NCBI GenBank assembly: GCA_963576475.1
Contig: OY754977.1
Location: 34,701,872 to 34,765,871, forward strand
Direction: 5' to 3'
Length of the DNA: 64,000 bases
Source: Molanna angustata
Taxonomy: Eukaryota > Arthropoda > Insecta > Trichoptera > Molannidae
Below the pieces are notes generated by a model. It ran no database searches, was not told the DNA's origin, and saw only the letters and a program-made list of their open reading frames with translations. The position numbers and the translations under genes are program-made. This document shows positions 54,475-64,000 of this stretch, piece by piece (the stretch's first letter is position 1; the number at the start of each line of letters is the position of its first letter).

Positions 54475-54850
54475 AGGTATTTTCGGAGAGATATCCATGC
54501 TTTAGTCTTTTCTTGAAAACGGAAAGCGAGTTTGGCGAAGTTATATCAGGACTCAAATTATTCCAAAGTCTTGCTGAACGTAATTCAAAGGAAGAGCTGA
54601 AAAATTCAGTGTTGTGAATGGGTATAGTTAATGTAGTACGTTCAGCAGATCGAAGCGATAGGTCGTGATTGCATAAATAGGTATATAAGGATTAAAGAGC
54701 GTATTATATAGAACCGACAAAATATATATATTTCGCCGTACAAATGTACTATTTCTATGTACAAAATCAAACTTTAAATATTTCCACACACGTGTTCTGC
54801 GAAATTTTGCATGTATTTGAACAACAAACAATATTATTCGCAATTGCGAG
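54475..54850 (-). pseudogene. LINE C-terminal fragment
   Basis: The minus strand reads ERTTLTIPIHNTEFFSSSFE, LRSARLWNNLSPDITSPNSL and SVFKKRLKHGYLSE. The motif RSARLWNNL...I....SL..FK..LK is the terminal segment of CR1/Jockey-type ORF2. The adjacent upstream frame (NIYILSVLYNTLFNPYIP, to 54,843) continues it in another phase. No RT domain. Confidence 0.65.
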
Positions 54851-55200
54851 CGATTCTTTCTCTTTATTGTTATAAAACTTTGTTATTCATTATTTGTTGT
54901 TAAGGTTGCCTAAATTCATTTTGGGACTTTCATTCTTTTCATACCCACAGCATCCAGTTATAAATGTTATGTTTGTTTCTCTTATCTCATTACACTTTAG
55001 GAAATTCCCTTTACTTTAGGAAAATTATTTTGTGTATCAGAACTTTTATATTATGATTAAGAATGACGTGACGTTCTGTAGGGTCACCATTACGCTTTCA
55101 TTTTTATCAACTGATATTTTTTCCTCTCATCGATCTTTTCCTCCATTATTTCTTACTTTTAAAGCAGCTTGTGTTTAGACCAGTAAAAAATTATCACTAA
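54851..55200. other. Unassigned sequence
   Basis: No gene, repeat end or structured RNA recognised. Confidence 0.4.
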
Positions 55201-55207
55201 CACCAAG

Positions 55208-55570
55208 TCGGTCCCCTCTACGATCAAGGCACGTGGAGAATCAGGTACAACCACGAACTACAGAGCCCATTCAAGGAACCAAATATCGTCCAAACGATAA
55301 AAATTGGGTGGCTCCGCTGGTTAGGACACGTGCATCGTATGGAAGATGACCAGACACCAAAAAGAACTCTCACAACACGTCCGAAGGGAAGAAGAGGCGG
55401 GGGAAGGCCGAAACTACGATAGATGGATGGAGTCGAGAGGGACCTTCAGATAGCCGGTGTACGGAATCGGAGAGAAAAGGCCATGGATATGGTACAATGG
55501 AGACGATTCTTTGAGTAGGCCAAGGCCCATCCTGGGCTGTGGAGCCACTGATGGTGACATCTGTGCGAGA
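55208..55570 (+). pseudogene. RTE-like LINE 3' end (EAKAH type), longer copy
   Basis: The plus strand reads GTWRIRYNHELQSPFKEPNI, VQTIKIGWLRWLGHVHRMED, PKGRRGGGRPKLR, then a stop where related copies have Trp, MDGVERDLQIAGV, VQWRRFFE, a second stop, and AKAHPGLWSH. Both stops are TAG in place of TGG or GAG, so single substitutions account for them. It carries about 120 residues, more than the copies at 351-556 and 28,645-28,880. The short flank GATGGTGACATCTGTGCGAG matches a phrase near 37,905. Confidence 0.75.
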
Positions 55571-55639
55571 ACATTGTCACCTCATGTATAATAATAATAA
55601 TAATACACTTCCTTGCACCCTGCGCAAGTGGCAAACATA

Positions 55640-56290
55640 TTTATTTTATTTTATTTTATTTAAAGTACACCAATGACTGAAAAATTACTGGTGTTACACA
55701 ATATAAAAAAAAGTCATGCCCAGCATCAATTAAATTATACCTTATTAATTAATTTAGTAGTGTTAAAAAAAAAACAAATAATTTTAAATAAGACAAAAGT
55801 TGAAACTACAATATATGCTACCATGTGTGTGAGAGTGTGTATTTATGTGTGTGAACTTTATGCGATGCACCCAATTCATCAGTGTGGAATGTTAAGATTA
55901 TACTAGAATGCTTAATAATTTATTCTGTATTGTAATTAATGGGGAGTTAAAAAGATCTGCATCACTAATCTTGGAGTTATAAAAATGGGAAGTGCGGTAT
56001 ATGAAGGAGTTCTGTCTGGCATTAGTGTTGCAAATGGGGAGGTAAAATAAGTCAGTCAGTCTAGTCGGTCTTGTTGGCACTCTCAGAGTCAAGCGTTCTA
56101 GCAGATCAGGGCAGTCAACCGTTGAGTTAGCAATTTTGAATAAAAAAATAATATCTGCCGTAGTTCTACGGCTTTCGAGTGATGTCATTATGTAGTGCTT
56201 CAATGAGTCAGAATAACTGATGTGGTCTCTATGTGTACGAAAGTCAAGATATCTAAGAATTTTTTTTTTGTAACCTTTCAATTCTGATTT
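55640..56290 (-). pseudogene. CR1/Jockey-type LINE C-terminus with (AAAAT)n tail
   Basis: The minus strand is open for 127 codons to 55,898: KKILRYLDFRTHRDHISYSD, TADIIFLFKIANSTVDCPDL, LERLTLRVPTRPTRL, TDLFYLPICNTNARQNSFIY and SHFYNSKISDADLFNS. The same order is seen in the C-terminus of the intact LINE at 16,758-19,613 (LYKILNNLVDSS, RQNHLFYTPYCRTNYAQNNY) and in 63,085-63,345, so these are relatives. A 3' UTR and an (ATTTT)n run at 55,642-55,660 complete the insertion. It is 5'-truncated after the RT. Confidence 0.75.
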
Positions 56291-56900
56291 TATATATATG
56301 GCAAAAGAAGGAAAACATACTTGGGATGCTTATTCAACAATACTGCGAACATATGCGAAATAAAGAGTTTAACAGGTAGAACCATTATTAAACTGTCTGC
56401 ACAAACATACATTTGTGGCGATGCTTCACGACACAACCAATATGGTCAATGAATACGTCATTTGTCGGATGGTCTCGCATCTCATTCATATTAACGAAGA
56501 TAGCCGAAGGACATCAGATACTGAACCGAATAAGGAGCGCGGTTTCCCATTCGCATATCAACCGGCAAGATGACTACAGTGTTAACAATATTCGTAAAAT
56601 TAATATCGACCCAAACATCGCGAACATCTGTAAATTTATCAAGTAAATGTTTGACCCATTTCGTTCACCTATAGCACAAGCATTTATGCTTATTTTAGGG
56701 AACGTAGGAAGATGTATATGTACTTGTTTTACAAGGACATATTCATTTTTTTTTTTTTAAATGTAATATTGTAAATTATTTAAACCGAAAATAGATGCAA
56801 ACCATGTAAGTTATCTTTAATTTTGAAACCCTTCATCACTCAATTACTATTTCTATTTCTGACTGATTAACTGATTATAAAATTACAATATCTTATTTAG
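56291..56900. other. Unassigned sequence
   Basis: 56,400-56,645 is open for 77 codons on the plus strand without recognisable motif. A T run lies near 56,750. Nothing firmer. Confidence 0.35.
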
Positions 56901-56904
56901 TACA

Positions 56905-57178
56905 TACATATATACATACCATCACGGCATATCCCACAAAGTGGGATAACCAGCGAAATGTGTGCGGGTGTGATTGCCTTATAAAAGGGAGCACCACAAA
57001 CCAGTCTCGTCTCACCTAAAAGGCACTACATTCAGAATGGGTGGTGAATTTCATTGCTGAACTATGTGAGATGTTATTGTTGCCTGTTGTATTTTCGATT
57101 ACCCGGCTCTTACGGGACACTCGAAAACAATAATAGAAAAGAGTGGAAGCACTATTCTAAGCCAGTGTCTCACAGCTA
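56905..57178 (-). repeat. SINE-like repeat X, copy 2
   Basis: CATACCATCACGGCATATCC, GGTGTGATTGCCTTATAAAA, CCAGTCTCGTCTCACCTAAA and ATTTTCGATTACCCGGCTCT are the reverse complement of 41,306-41,620, near full length. Confidence 0.65.
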
Positions 57179-57179
57179 G

Positions 57180-57790
57180 CACATCTTATTTAGTGATGTA
57201 TGTTATTGGGAAATAATTTGAACACGCACTTAAAATCGCAACCTTCTAATATATCATATTCTCAATTAAATAACAACCCCAATACCCCTATCTATCCCTA
57301 ACATCCCTATCATCTATCCCTAAACATTTTTATTTCAATGTATTCTGAGGACGTTGTTTGTCCCAGAGAAAATTGAAATAGTGGTGATCCGCAAGACAAG
57401 ACAAGACAAGACAAGACAAGACAAGACTTGTCCATCATATTTTTATGTCCGCACCAGATGGAGAAGTCCAAACAATGACATTGGCTGGCTGGATTGAGTT
57501 TTTCTTGAAAGGTATGTAAGTGTCCGTTGAATAATTGAACGGGACAACTTACTTCCCTATGAACCACCACTTTAATACTATGTAACACTTCTCTGTGGAG
57601 AAAAATATCCGCGGGGTAGATTGAAAAATATAATATTCATTATGGTCTAACAGTATTTCCAAGTTACAAAGTATCATCTCACCACTCTCTCGCAGATACA
57701 ACGCCACAATAATGACAGTACAACGAAAAGTGAAGCGTCAAAGAACACCAGCAAACTTTAGTATTTAACAATCGCCTTATAACACTAAAA
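57180..57790. other. Unassigned, with an (ACAAG)n run
   Basis: AAGAC repeats at 57,394-57,427 (about seven units) form a small pentanucleotide array. The rest has no recognised feature. Confidence 0.6.
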
Positions 57791-57798
57791 AATACATA

Positions 57799-57935
57799 GT
57801 GATGAGCAATTGCGAGACCAAGACCGGAGATCGGATGTGGTCTCAATCTTGGTCTTGCATACCCAGTATTGGTCTTGGTCTTGCAAGTCTTGTAGGTCTT
57901 TTATGTTTTACAATTTCTATTTTTCTGTTAAAATT
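57799..57935. repeat. hAT-like terminal and subterminal repeats
   Basis: TAGTGATGAGCAATTGCGAG then ACCAAGACCGG opens the segment, and CTTGGTCTTGCA words follow in both orientations to about 57,900. It matches the inverted end at 2,345-2,456. Only one end is present; it may be a truncated non-autonomous element. Confidence 0.45.
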
Positions 57936-57997
57936 CACTAATTACAATAAAAATTTTGCCAAAAAACAAACATTTATAGTTTTGTTGGTCTATAACT

Positions 57998-58386
57998 ATT
58001 CCAACTGTCGATTTGTTCAGGAGAACTTTGTTCTCTTAACATATCGACAATGCCCCCAAGTCAAATTGAAAACGCTGTTCGTTATCGCCAAGCGCTATTT
58101 TTTTTTTGTATGTGATTTGACGTTTGTTGTAGAAATTTTTTCTACAATAACAAACAACAAACGTCAAATCCCATACAAAAAAAATTAGCGCTTGGCGAAA
58201 ACGAACAGCGTTTTCAATTTGACTTGGGGGCAATGTATCAAGCCAGAATACGCGAGAATTGTATGGAGAGGTCTACTTTTTTCACGGCATTTCCAACTTT
58301 GAAGTCAAAAAACACCAACTTAGAGGCTTCGCAGCATATATGTTCCATACACGGATTTACTCAGAATTCGGAGTAGAACATTTCGT

Positions 58387-58418
<32 letters not shown>

Positions 58419-59165
58419 CTGTGTGTGTGTTCGTCCCCCCCTTATAACTTTTGATCCGCTCAATTTACAGAGCCTAAAATTTCAGAATATATAAAAAGTT
58501 ACAGGCCTACAAAACTTTTATACTCGGAATTTTGAATTTTTGTTTCAGTCAGGGGTTATCAACTTTTGAATTTTTACTTTATTTTTCCATATATCTCAGA
58601 AACCATAAAAGCTAGAACGCTGAAAATGGGTACAAATATAGACAAATATAAATATAAGATCTCAAATTTATTTTTTCAAAAAAATTCCAGGGTTTCTCAA
58701 ACATTTTTTATTAAGAAAAATATTTTTTTTATGATAAATTTATGAGTTTAACTGCATATATTTCTAAATTTTTCAAAAATGTCGAAAAAAGCCGAAACAC
58801 CCCAACTAGATAATTCAATTTTCTATAAAAAATATAAACATTGTATTAGCACATCTCAAACTTTTTTTAACAATTTTTATAAAAATTGAATGTAGTGACG
58901 ACATTGCTTCATACAATTTGTAGGGCGACTTAATAGTTTGATAGGTACTTAATCTCCAAACATACATACAGAACCATCATGCTGTTTTCATATTCCGGGT
59001 AGGAAAACAGGACTGACCTCCATACTGTCCTATCTTGACAAACATACCAACATGTGTTAAAATTTTCAATAATTTGGATTTATGGGTTTATAGTTTGATT
59101 CTTATTCTTCAACTATACATACTATCGCTATCGACAGTTGGATCTCATGTGTAACATGCAACTAG
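57998..59165 (+). repeat. Repeat Y, full-length copy with nested MITE
   Basis: Starts CCAACTGTCGATTTGTTCAG and ends TCGCTATCGACAGTTGGATC, so ATC(G)ACAGTTGG forms short terminal inverted repeats. Recognisable inner blocks are TTATAACTTTTGATCCGCTC, CAGTCAGGGGTTATCAAC, CATAAAAGCTAGAACGCT, and a CATACATACAGAACCATCAT block. That last block resembles the tail of the RTE family (CATACCATCACGCC). No protein is encoded. It contains a (TG)n tract at 58,386-58,430 next to TTCGTCCCCCCC. The class is unknown. Confidence 0.65.
58053..58230. mobile_element. 178-bp foldback MITE nested in repeat Y
   Basis: Two arms of about 80 bases are nearly perfect inverted copies: CCCCCAAGTCAAATTGAAAA ... ACGTTTGTTGT meets its reverse complement around TAGAAATTTTTTCTA. 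CAATG flanks both ends (58,048-58,052 and 58,231-58,235). Other Y copies (59,806-59,830, 61,645-61,660, 27,795-27,812) lack it at this position, which proves insertion. Superfamily not assigned. Confidence 0.85.
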
Positions 59166-60110
59166 TTTTCTATTAAAAATATTAACATTGTGGTAGTACA
59201 TCTCAATTTTTTTTAATAATTTTTTATAAAAATTGAATTAAATGACGACATTGCTTCATACAATTTGTATGGCAGTCGCCTATACACAATAATATACATA
59301 TGTAAGAAGACTTAATAGTTTGATACTTAAATCTCCAAACAAACATAGGTACATACCATCATGCTGTTTTCATATTCCGGGTAGGAGAAAAGGACTGAGC
59401 TCCATACTGTCCTATCTTGAAATACATACCTACATGTGTTGTATAGAAAACAAAATATCTTAATATATTCAATAATTTGTATTTAAGTGTTTATAGTTTG
59501 ATACTTATTCTTCAACTATACATACTATCGCTATCGACAGTTGGATCTCATGTGTTACATGCAACTAGTTATATATTCTGAAATTTTGGGCTCTGTAATT
59601 TGAACGGATCAAAAGTTATAAGGGGGGGGAGGGGGCACACAGACAGACACACTAAATGTTATATTCCGAATTCTGAGTAAATCCGTACAGAAAACATATA
59701 TGCTGCGAAGCATCTAAGTTGGTGTTTTTTATAACTCCAAAGTTGGAAAAACCGTGAAAAATGAAGACCGTGCATACAAATCTCGCGTATCCTGGCTTGA
59801 AACTTTATCGATATGTTAAGAGAACAAAGTTCTCTTGAAAAAATTGACAGTCGGAAGACTTAATAGATTGATACTTAATCTCTAAACATACATGCATACC
59901 ATCGTGCTGTTTTCATATTCTGGGTAGAAAAAAAGGATTGACCTCCATACTGTCCTATCTTGACATACATACCTAGATGTGTTGTAGAGAAAACAAAATA
60001 TCTAAAAATATTAAATAATTTGGATTTATGGGTTTATAGTTTGGTACTTATTCTTCAAATATATCGCTATTGACAATATGGATCTCATGTATCTCACTAA
60101 TATGATAATA
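59166..60110. repeat. Partial and inverted copies of repeat Y
   Basis: 59,166-59,575 repeats the last third of Y in direct orientation, ending GACAGTTGGATCTCATGTGT. 59,576-59,860 is the first third inverted, including AGTTATAAGGGGGGGGAGG and GTTAAGAGAACAAAGTTCTC. 59,861-60,110 is again the last third. The order shows local duplication of Y. Non-coding throughout. Confidence 0.6.
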
Positions 60111-60480
60111 TTTAGTTATTCAAAGGGGAGACTTAATCTTCGTGGGCACTCCACACTTATCTTTATGGTGGTAACCTAGGGGTGACTCGTCTTTCAAGCG
60201 ATCAATATTGTGTATAGATTCCATCAAACTTCTTGAGCCATTTCACCGTGGATGAGATTTGCTCATATATCAGCCAAATAGAAATACACAAATTAGCGAT
60301 CTACGTATGCACGTGACGAGTTAAAGTTATTTTATGATATTTATCATGTTGGCCATTTAACTAGAAGACAAAAAGAGGAATGATTAGATACGCAGTTAGA
60401 TCAAAGTACCTTTACGAAATGAGCCTGTATCCTGCTGTGAGCTAACACGGGCTGAAAATGAAGATGATGTTGGTATTACA
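60111..60480. other. Unassigned sequence between Y copies
   Basis: No gene recognised. The tail AACACGGGCTGAAAATGAAG near 60,446 may be an old LINE end. Confidence 0.35.
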
Positions 60481-60504
60481 AATTAAAGATATTATTTTCA
60501 TATA

Positions 60505-61693
60505 AAAATAGTTGCATGTAACACATAAGATCCACCTGTCGATGGCGATAGTATGTATAGTTGAAGAATAAGTACCAAACTATAAACCCATAAATACAAA
60601 TTATTGAATATCATGATAAGACAAAGAACCAAAGTAGCCGATGTAGCGGAAAGGGTCGCTGGCCTTAAGTGGAGCTGGGCTGTGCATATTGCCAGATGCC
60701 AGAATTCACGATGGACCAAAAAGATTGTAGAATGGCGACCGAGAACAAGCCGAAGAGGTGTCGGCAGACCCCAGATAAGGTGGTCTGATGACATCAAGAA
60801 ATGTGCCCGAGGGAGATGGATGCAGTGTGCCCAAGACAGGGAGTTGTGGAGGATCAAGGGGGAGGCCTATGTCCAAGAATGGATAAAAACAGGCTGAAGA
60901 AGAAGAAGAAGATTGAATATTTTACGATATTTTGTTTTCTATACAACACATGAAGGTATGTATGTCAAGATATGATAGAATAGAGGTCAGTACTTTTTTC
61001 CTACCCAGAATATGAAAAAAGCATGATGGTATGTACATATGTATGTTTGGAGATTAAGTACCAAATTATTAAGTCTTCTAAGATAATCTGTATAGGCAAT
61101 TACCATACAAATTGTATGAAGCGATGTCGTCACTAAATTCAATTTTTATAAAAATTGTTAAATAAAATTTAGATGTACTTATCACAAAAAAAATGTTTGA
61201 GAAACTCTGGAATTTTTTTGAAAAAACATACTTGAGATTTTGTATTTGTCTATATTCATACCAATTTTCAGCGTTCTAGCTTTTATGGTTTCTGAGATAT
61301 ATGGAAAAATAAAGTAAAAATTCAAAAGTTGATAACCCATAATTGAAACAAAAATTCAAAATTCTGAGTATAAAAGTTTTGTAGGCCTATAACTATTTAT
61401 ATATTATTCTGAAATTTTGGGATCTCTAAATTGAGCGGATCAAAAGTTATAAGGGGGGGAGGAGGGGGGACAGACACACAGACACACTAAATGTTCTACT
61501 CCAAATTCTGAGTAAATCCGTATATTATGATTACATATATCCGTATATATGCTGCGAAGCCTCTAAGTTGGTGTCTTTTGATTTCAAAGTTGGAAAAACC
61601 GTGAAAAATGTAGAACATGCATACAAATCACTGTTTGACCTTTGTCGATATGTTAAGAGAACAAAGTTATTTTGAACAAATCGACAGTTGGAT
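60505..61693 (-). repeat. Repeat Y, inverted full-length copy
   Basis: TGCATGTAACACATAAGATC and CACCTGTCGATGGCGATAGT at the left and ATCGACAGTTGGATAAGG at the right are the Y ends reversed. The inner blocks (AGCGTTCTAGCTTTTATGGT, GTTGATAACCCATAATTG, AAGTTATAAGGGGGGGAGG) follow in reverse order relative to 57,998-59,165. An RTE fragment is inserted at 60,612. Confidence 0.65.
60612..60911 (+). pseudogene. RTE-like LINE 3' end inserted in repeat Y
   Basis: A 300-bp insertion with the 9-base duplication ATTGAATAT (60,603-60,611 and 60,912-60,920). It encodes about 95 residues of an RTE-type C-terminus: VADVAERVAGLKWSWAVHIA, RTSRRGVGRPQIRWSDDIKK, RWMQCAQDRELWRIKGEAYV and QEWIKTG, then TGA and (GAA)n. 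This subfamily differs from the YASETWTWQK and EAKAH types. It is uninterrupted but 5'-truncated; an apparent start before it is flanking Y sequence. Confidence 0.8.
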
Positions 61694-61920
61694 AAGGTAT
61701 TTATGAAACTCCTGTTTCGCATTTTAATGTATACCTCAAAAGTGATACTGTTTGCATAATTCCAGGCGTACGTTTTATGTTTGAATATTTTTTTATTTCC
61801 ATTGTTACAATTTTTTATTTGAATTGTAAATTTAAATCATCCAGGAACACACTCAAATACAAATAAAAAACTCCTAATAATTATATATAAACATAAAGAT
61901 ATGTAATGATTACGTATCGA

Positions 61921-62130
61921 CAATCTGGCATAGTGGTTAACCGTTTGGCTTCTGTGCCGGCGTCCTGGACACGATTTCCGGCAGAGACTAACTTTATTTG
62001 AGGTCATTCCTCCCGAAAATTTCGCTGATGTTTACTAGAAACACAAGCGATTTGGAAGAAATGCCTGCTGGCCATTTGTAAGGCAAGCCAGGGTGTAAGG
62101 AAGTGTTAAAATAAAAATAAAAAAAAACAT
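61921..62130 (+). repeat. tRNA-derived SINE, family S2
   Basis: TGGCATAGTGGTTAACC (about 61,926-61,942) is a good A box, and CCTGGACACGATTTCCGGC takes the place of a B box (diverged). The body includes GAGGTCATTCCTCCCGAAAA, and the 3' end GGGTGTAAGGAAGTGTT is shared with 6,979-6,995, followed by an A-rich tail. Confidence 0.65.
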
Positions 62131-63080
62131 TATCTTTTCAGTTATATCGCTCACGCTACGGTTGTTTTTACTCCAACTTCGTATTATAACACCTCCCCCC
62201 TATATTTGGGGTGACCTTGGGGACTTATAGATATTTTTGTTCAAACTTCTAACCGACGACGCGAGGTAAACTTTACTAACTTTAGTTGTAATTAACATTA
62301 GCAGAGTATAATTATCCCATCCGAGCAGACTCTAAACTCACTAATTAATAAGTTACTTATATATTTTTGTGTACGCGCTTTTCAATTCTGCCATTTAGCG
62401 GAGGTTGTTTTGTTCACATTTTTCCGCTTATTGAGTCGCTGCTGAAATATCCCGAGATTAACTTTAAATTATTTTGGAAGTATTACTAACTCCATTTATC
62501 CAAGTACGTGGCCAATTTACTAAACTTCAATATGACAAAGACTGTATTATATTAAAAAAAAGTTTTTTCCACAATCCACAGACAAAGTTTTGAATGTCTT
62601 GGTATACCTTATATCTAAAACTGTTTTTATATTTTTATATGGTATGAATCAAAATATGTTTTTTTTTATATTCACTCATAGAATAATAATGTACAGAAGC
62701 AGCGTGTGGTAAAAATTTCGAATTCAAATGTATGCCAAGTTTTTTTTACATGTGTGTGTGAGGCGGTAGATCGGTTGGTATGCGCATTATGTAGGTGTGC
62801 GTATCGGTAGGTGTACGTATACTAGAAAATCGTCTATTTCAGCGTAGTTTTAGTTGGCATACATTCATTGCGCTGACTAGGTATCTGTATCATATATAAT
62901 CTAAGTAGTCACTTTAAAGAATTATTTGAAGGAACGACAATCAAATAATGTGTAATTAAATTTAAATATGTTTTGTCAAACTAAGAACTTTAACGATGGT
63001 TTAACTTTGATTCAGTTTTATAATAATATTAAAATATAATAATTACAAATATGAATTGCAGACTATACAGAGTATACAGA
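62131..63080. other. Unassigned sequence
   Basis: 62,140-62,300 contains a few CpG-bearing phrases (CGACGACGCGAGG) but no recognised gene. The rest is A+T-rich. Confidence 0.4.
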
Positions 63081-63084
63081 CAAG

Positions 63085-63345
63085 ACGAAGGACCTCAGAC
63101 TTTTATGACATAATAAACTCCAATATTGACTGTACAGACCTTCTGAAAATTATTAACTTGAACATACCAAACAAACGAACAAGACACACCTCAACGTTCT
63201 TTTTAGACTAAAAAAAACACAAATGCCGCTCAGAATTCGCCATTGTACCGATGTCTTACCACATATAATAATTTGGAAAAGATCAGATCCGTGAACATAT
63301 TCTGTACATAAGTCCAGGAGCCACGTTAGACAGGAATAATTAATT
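63085..63345 (+). pseudogene. CR1/Jockey-type LINE C-terminal relic
   Basis: In two frames the plus strand reads NSNIDCTDLLKIINLNIPNK, RTRHTSTFF and NTNAAQNSPLYRCLTTYNNL. These parallel ANSTVDCPDLLERLTL and CNTNARQNSFIYR at 55,898-56,290 and the end of the intact LINE ORF2. A frameshift near 63,210 and loss of everything upstream make it a relic. Confidence 0.6.
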
Positions 63346-63410
63346 GTTTTGTTAACAGCAGTGAGTACATGCAACATGAAATCAAAGGAGGGCTGATTAA
63401 GTTACAATTA

Positions 63411-63411
63411 C

Positions 63412-63482
<71 letters not shown>

Positions 63483-63495
63483 TTCATTTATTCAT

Positions 63496-63530
<35 letters not shown>

Positions 63531-63543
63531 TTCATTTATTCAT

Positions 63544-63574
<31 letters not shown>

Positions 63575-63579
63575 TTCAT

Positions 63580-63626
<47 letters not shown>

Positions 63627-63667
63627 TTCATTTATTTATTTATTTATTAATTAATTAATTAATTAAT

Positions 63668-63718
<51 letters not shown>

Positions 63719-63800
63719 TTTGTTTATTTATTTATTAATTTATCTATTTATTTATTTATTTCTTTATTTTTTTTTGTTTATTTATTTATTTATTTATTTT
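63411..63800. repeat. (TTTA)n microsatellite, about 390 bp
   Basis: A tetranucleotide array with TTCA variants and a (TTAA)n patch at about 63,648-63,665. It may have grown from the tail of the LINE relic just upstream. The Leu-Phe-Ile-Tyr frame across it is not a gene. Confidence 0.95.
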
Positions 63801-64000
63801 GTGGCAGTATAGGTACCTACATGAGTACTTCAATAATTAAAAATGGTATTTCTGTCACAAATAAATACAGAAAAAGGTTAATGACTTTCAATATGTTTAA
63901 AGACGACAATAATGCTATCTTCATACTGTGATACCTATAAATAATGTTCTTGACAATACGGCAGTACGTTGACCTCTATTTGTCAAAACAATAGGGTATA

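Noticed and set aside
63369..63650. 93-codon Leu-Phe-Ile-Tyr frame resembling a membrane protein
   Set aside because: Translation of (TTTA)n. Hydrophobicity is a by-product of the repeat.

Overview
The window looks like gene-poor, A+T-rich nuclear DNA from an insect, most likely a moth or butterfly. This is inferred from the mixture of elements: Penelope-like, CR1/Jockey-type, R1-clade and RTE-like retroposons, a BEL/Pao LTR element, hAT-type MITEs, tRNA-derived SINEs and very long (AT)n arrays. There are no bacterial features, no operons and no CRISPR. Almost every long reading frame belongs to a transposable element. The one piece that looks like a host protein-coding exon is a 153-bp open segment at 37,415-37,567 bounded by AG and GT.

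Layout. 1-8,670: old LINE 3' ends, SINEs, foldback elements and long stretches with nothing recognisable. 8,671-14,734: a Penelope-like element (PLE) between giant (AT)n arrays. It consists of an inverted 3' half (about 9,075-10,494) followed by a full-length copy (10,495-13,450) with terminal direct repeats, then a second (AT)n array, a diverged PLE end and a third (AT)n array. 15,500-19,900: an apparently intact two-ORF LINE with a PHD-finger ORF1, an endonuclease/reverse transcriptase ORF2 and a poly(A) tail. 21,035-21,540: a hAT-type MITE with a perfect 8-bp target duplication. 22-29.3 kb: SINEs, RTE tails and small foldbacks. 29,535-35,351: a BEL/Pao element on the minus strand with sequence-identical LTRs apart from a GT microsatellite. 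It sits inside a 32-bp minisatellite, and the part of its reverse transcriptase carrying the catalytic YxDD box is missing. 36-46 kb: RTE and LINE fragments, the candidate exon and a 0.9-kb foldback element. 47,600-53,010: RTE-like fragments, one of them split by a 4.6-kb R1-clade LINE with a 12-bp target duplication. 53,293-54,218: a solo LTR with a 5-bp target duplication. 54-57 kb: LINE and SINE fragments. 57,990-61,693: a cluster of direct and inverted copies of one unnamed repeat family ('Y'), carrying a nested 178-bp MITE and a nested RTE fragment. 61.9-64 kb: a SINE, a LINE fragment and a (TTTA)n array.

The nesting gives a relative chronology. The RTE remnants and repeat Y are old. The R1-clade LINE, the RTE tail at 60,612 and the 178-bp MITE landed in them later. 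The BEL element is among the youngest insertions, because its LTRs match. The CR1-like LINE is the only autonomous element whose reading frames are intact here. The PLE has two frame changes, the R1-clade element has one stop codon and a truncated 5' end, and the BEL has lost the RT active site. All family names rest on motif recognition by eye, not on database searches.
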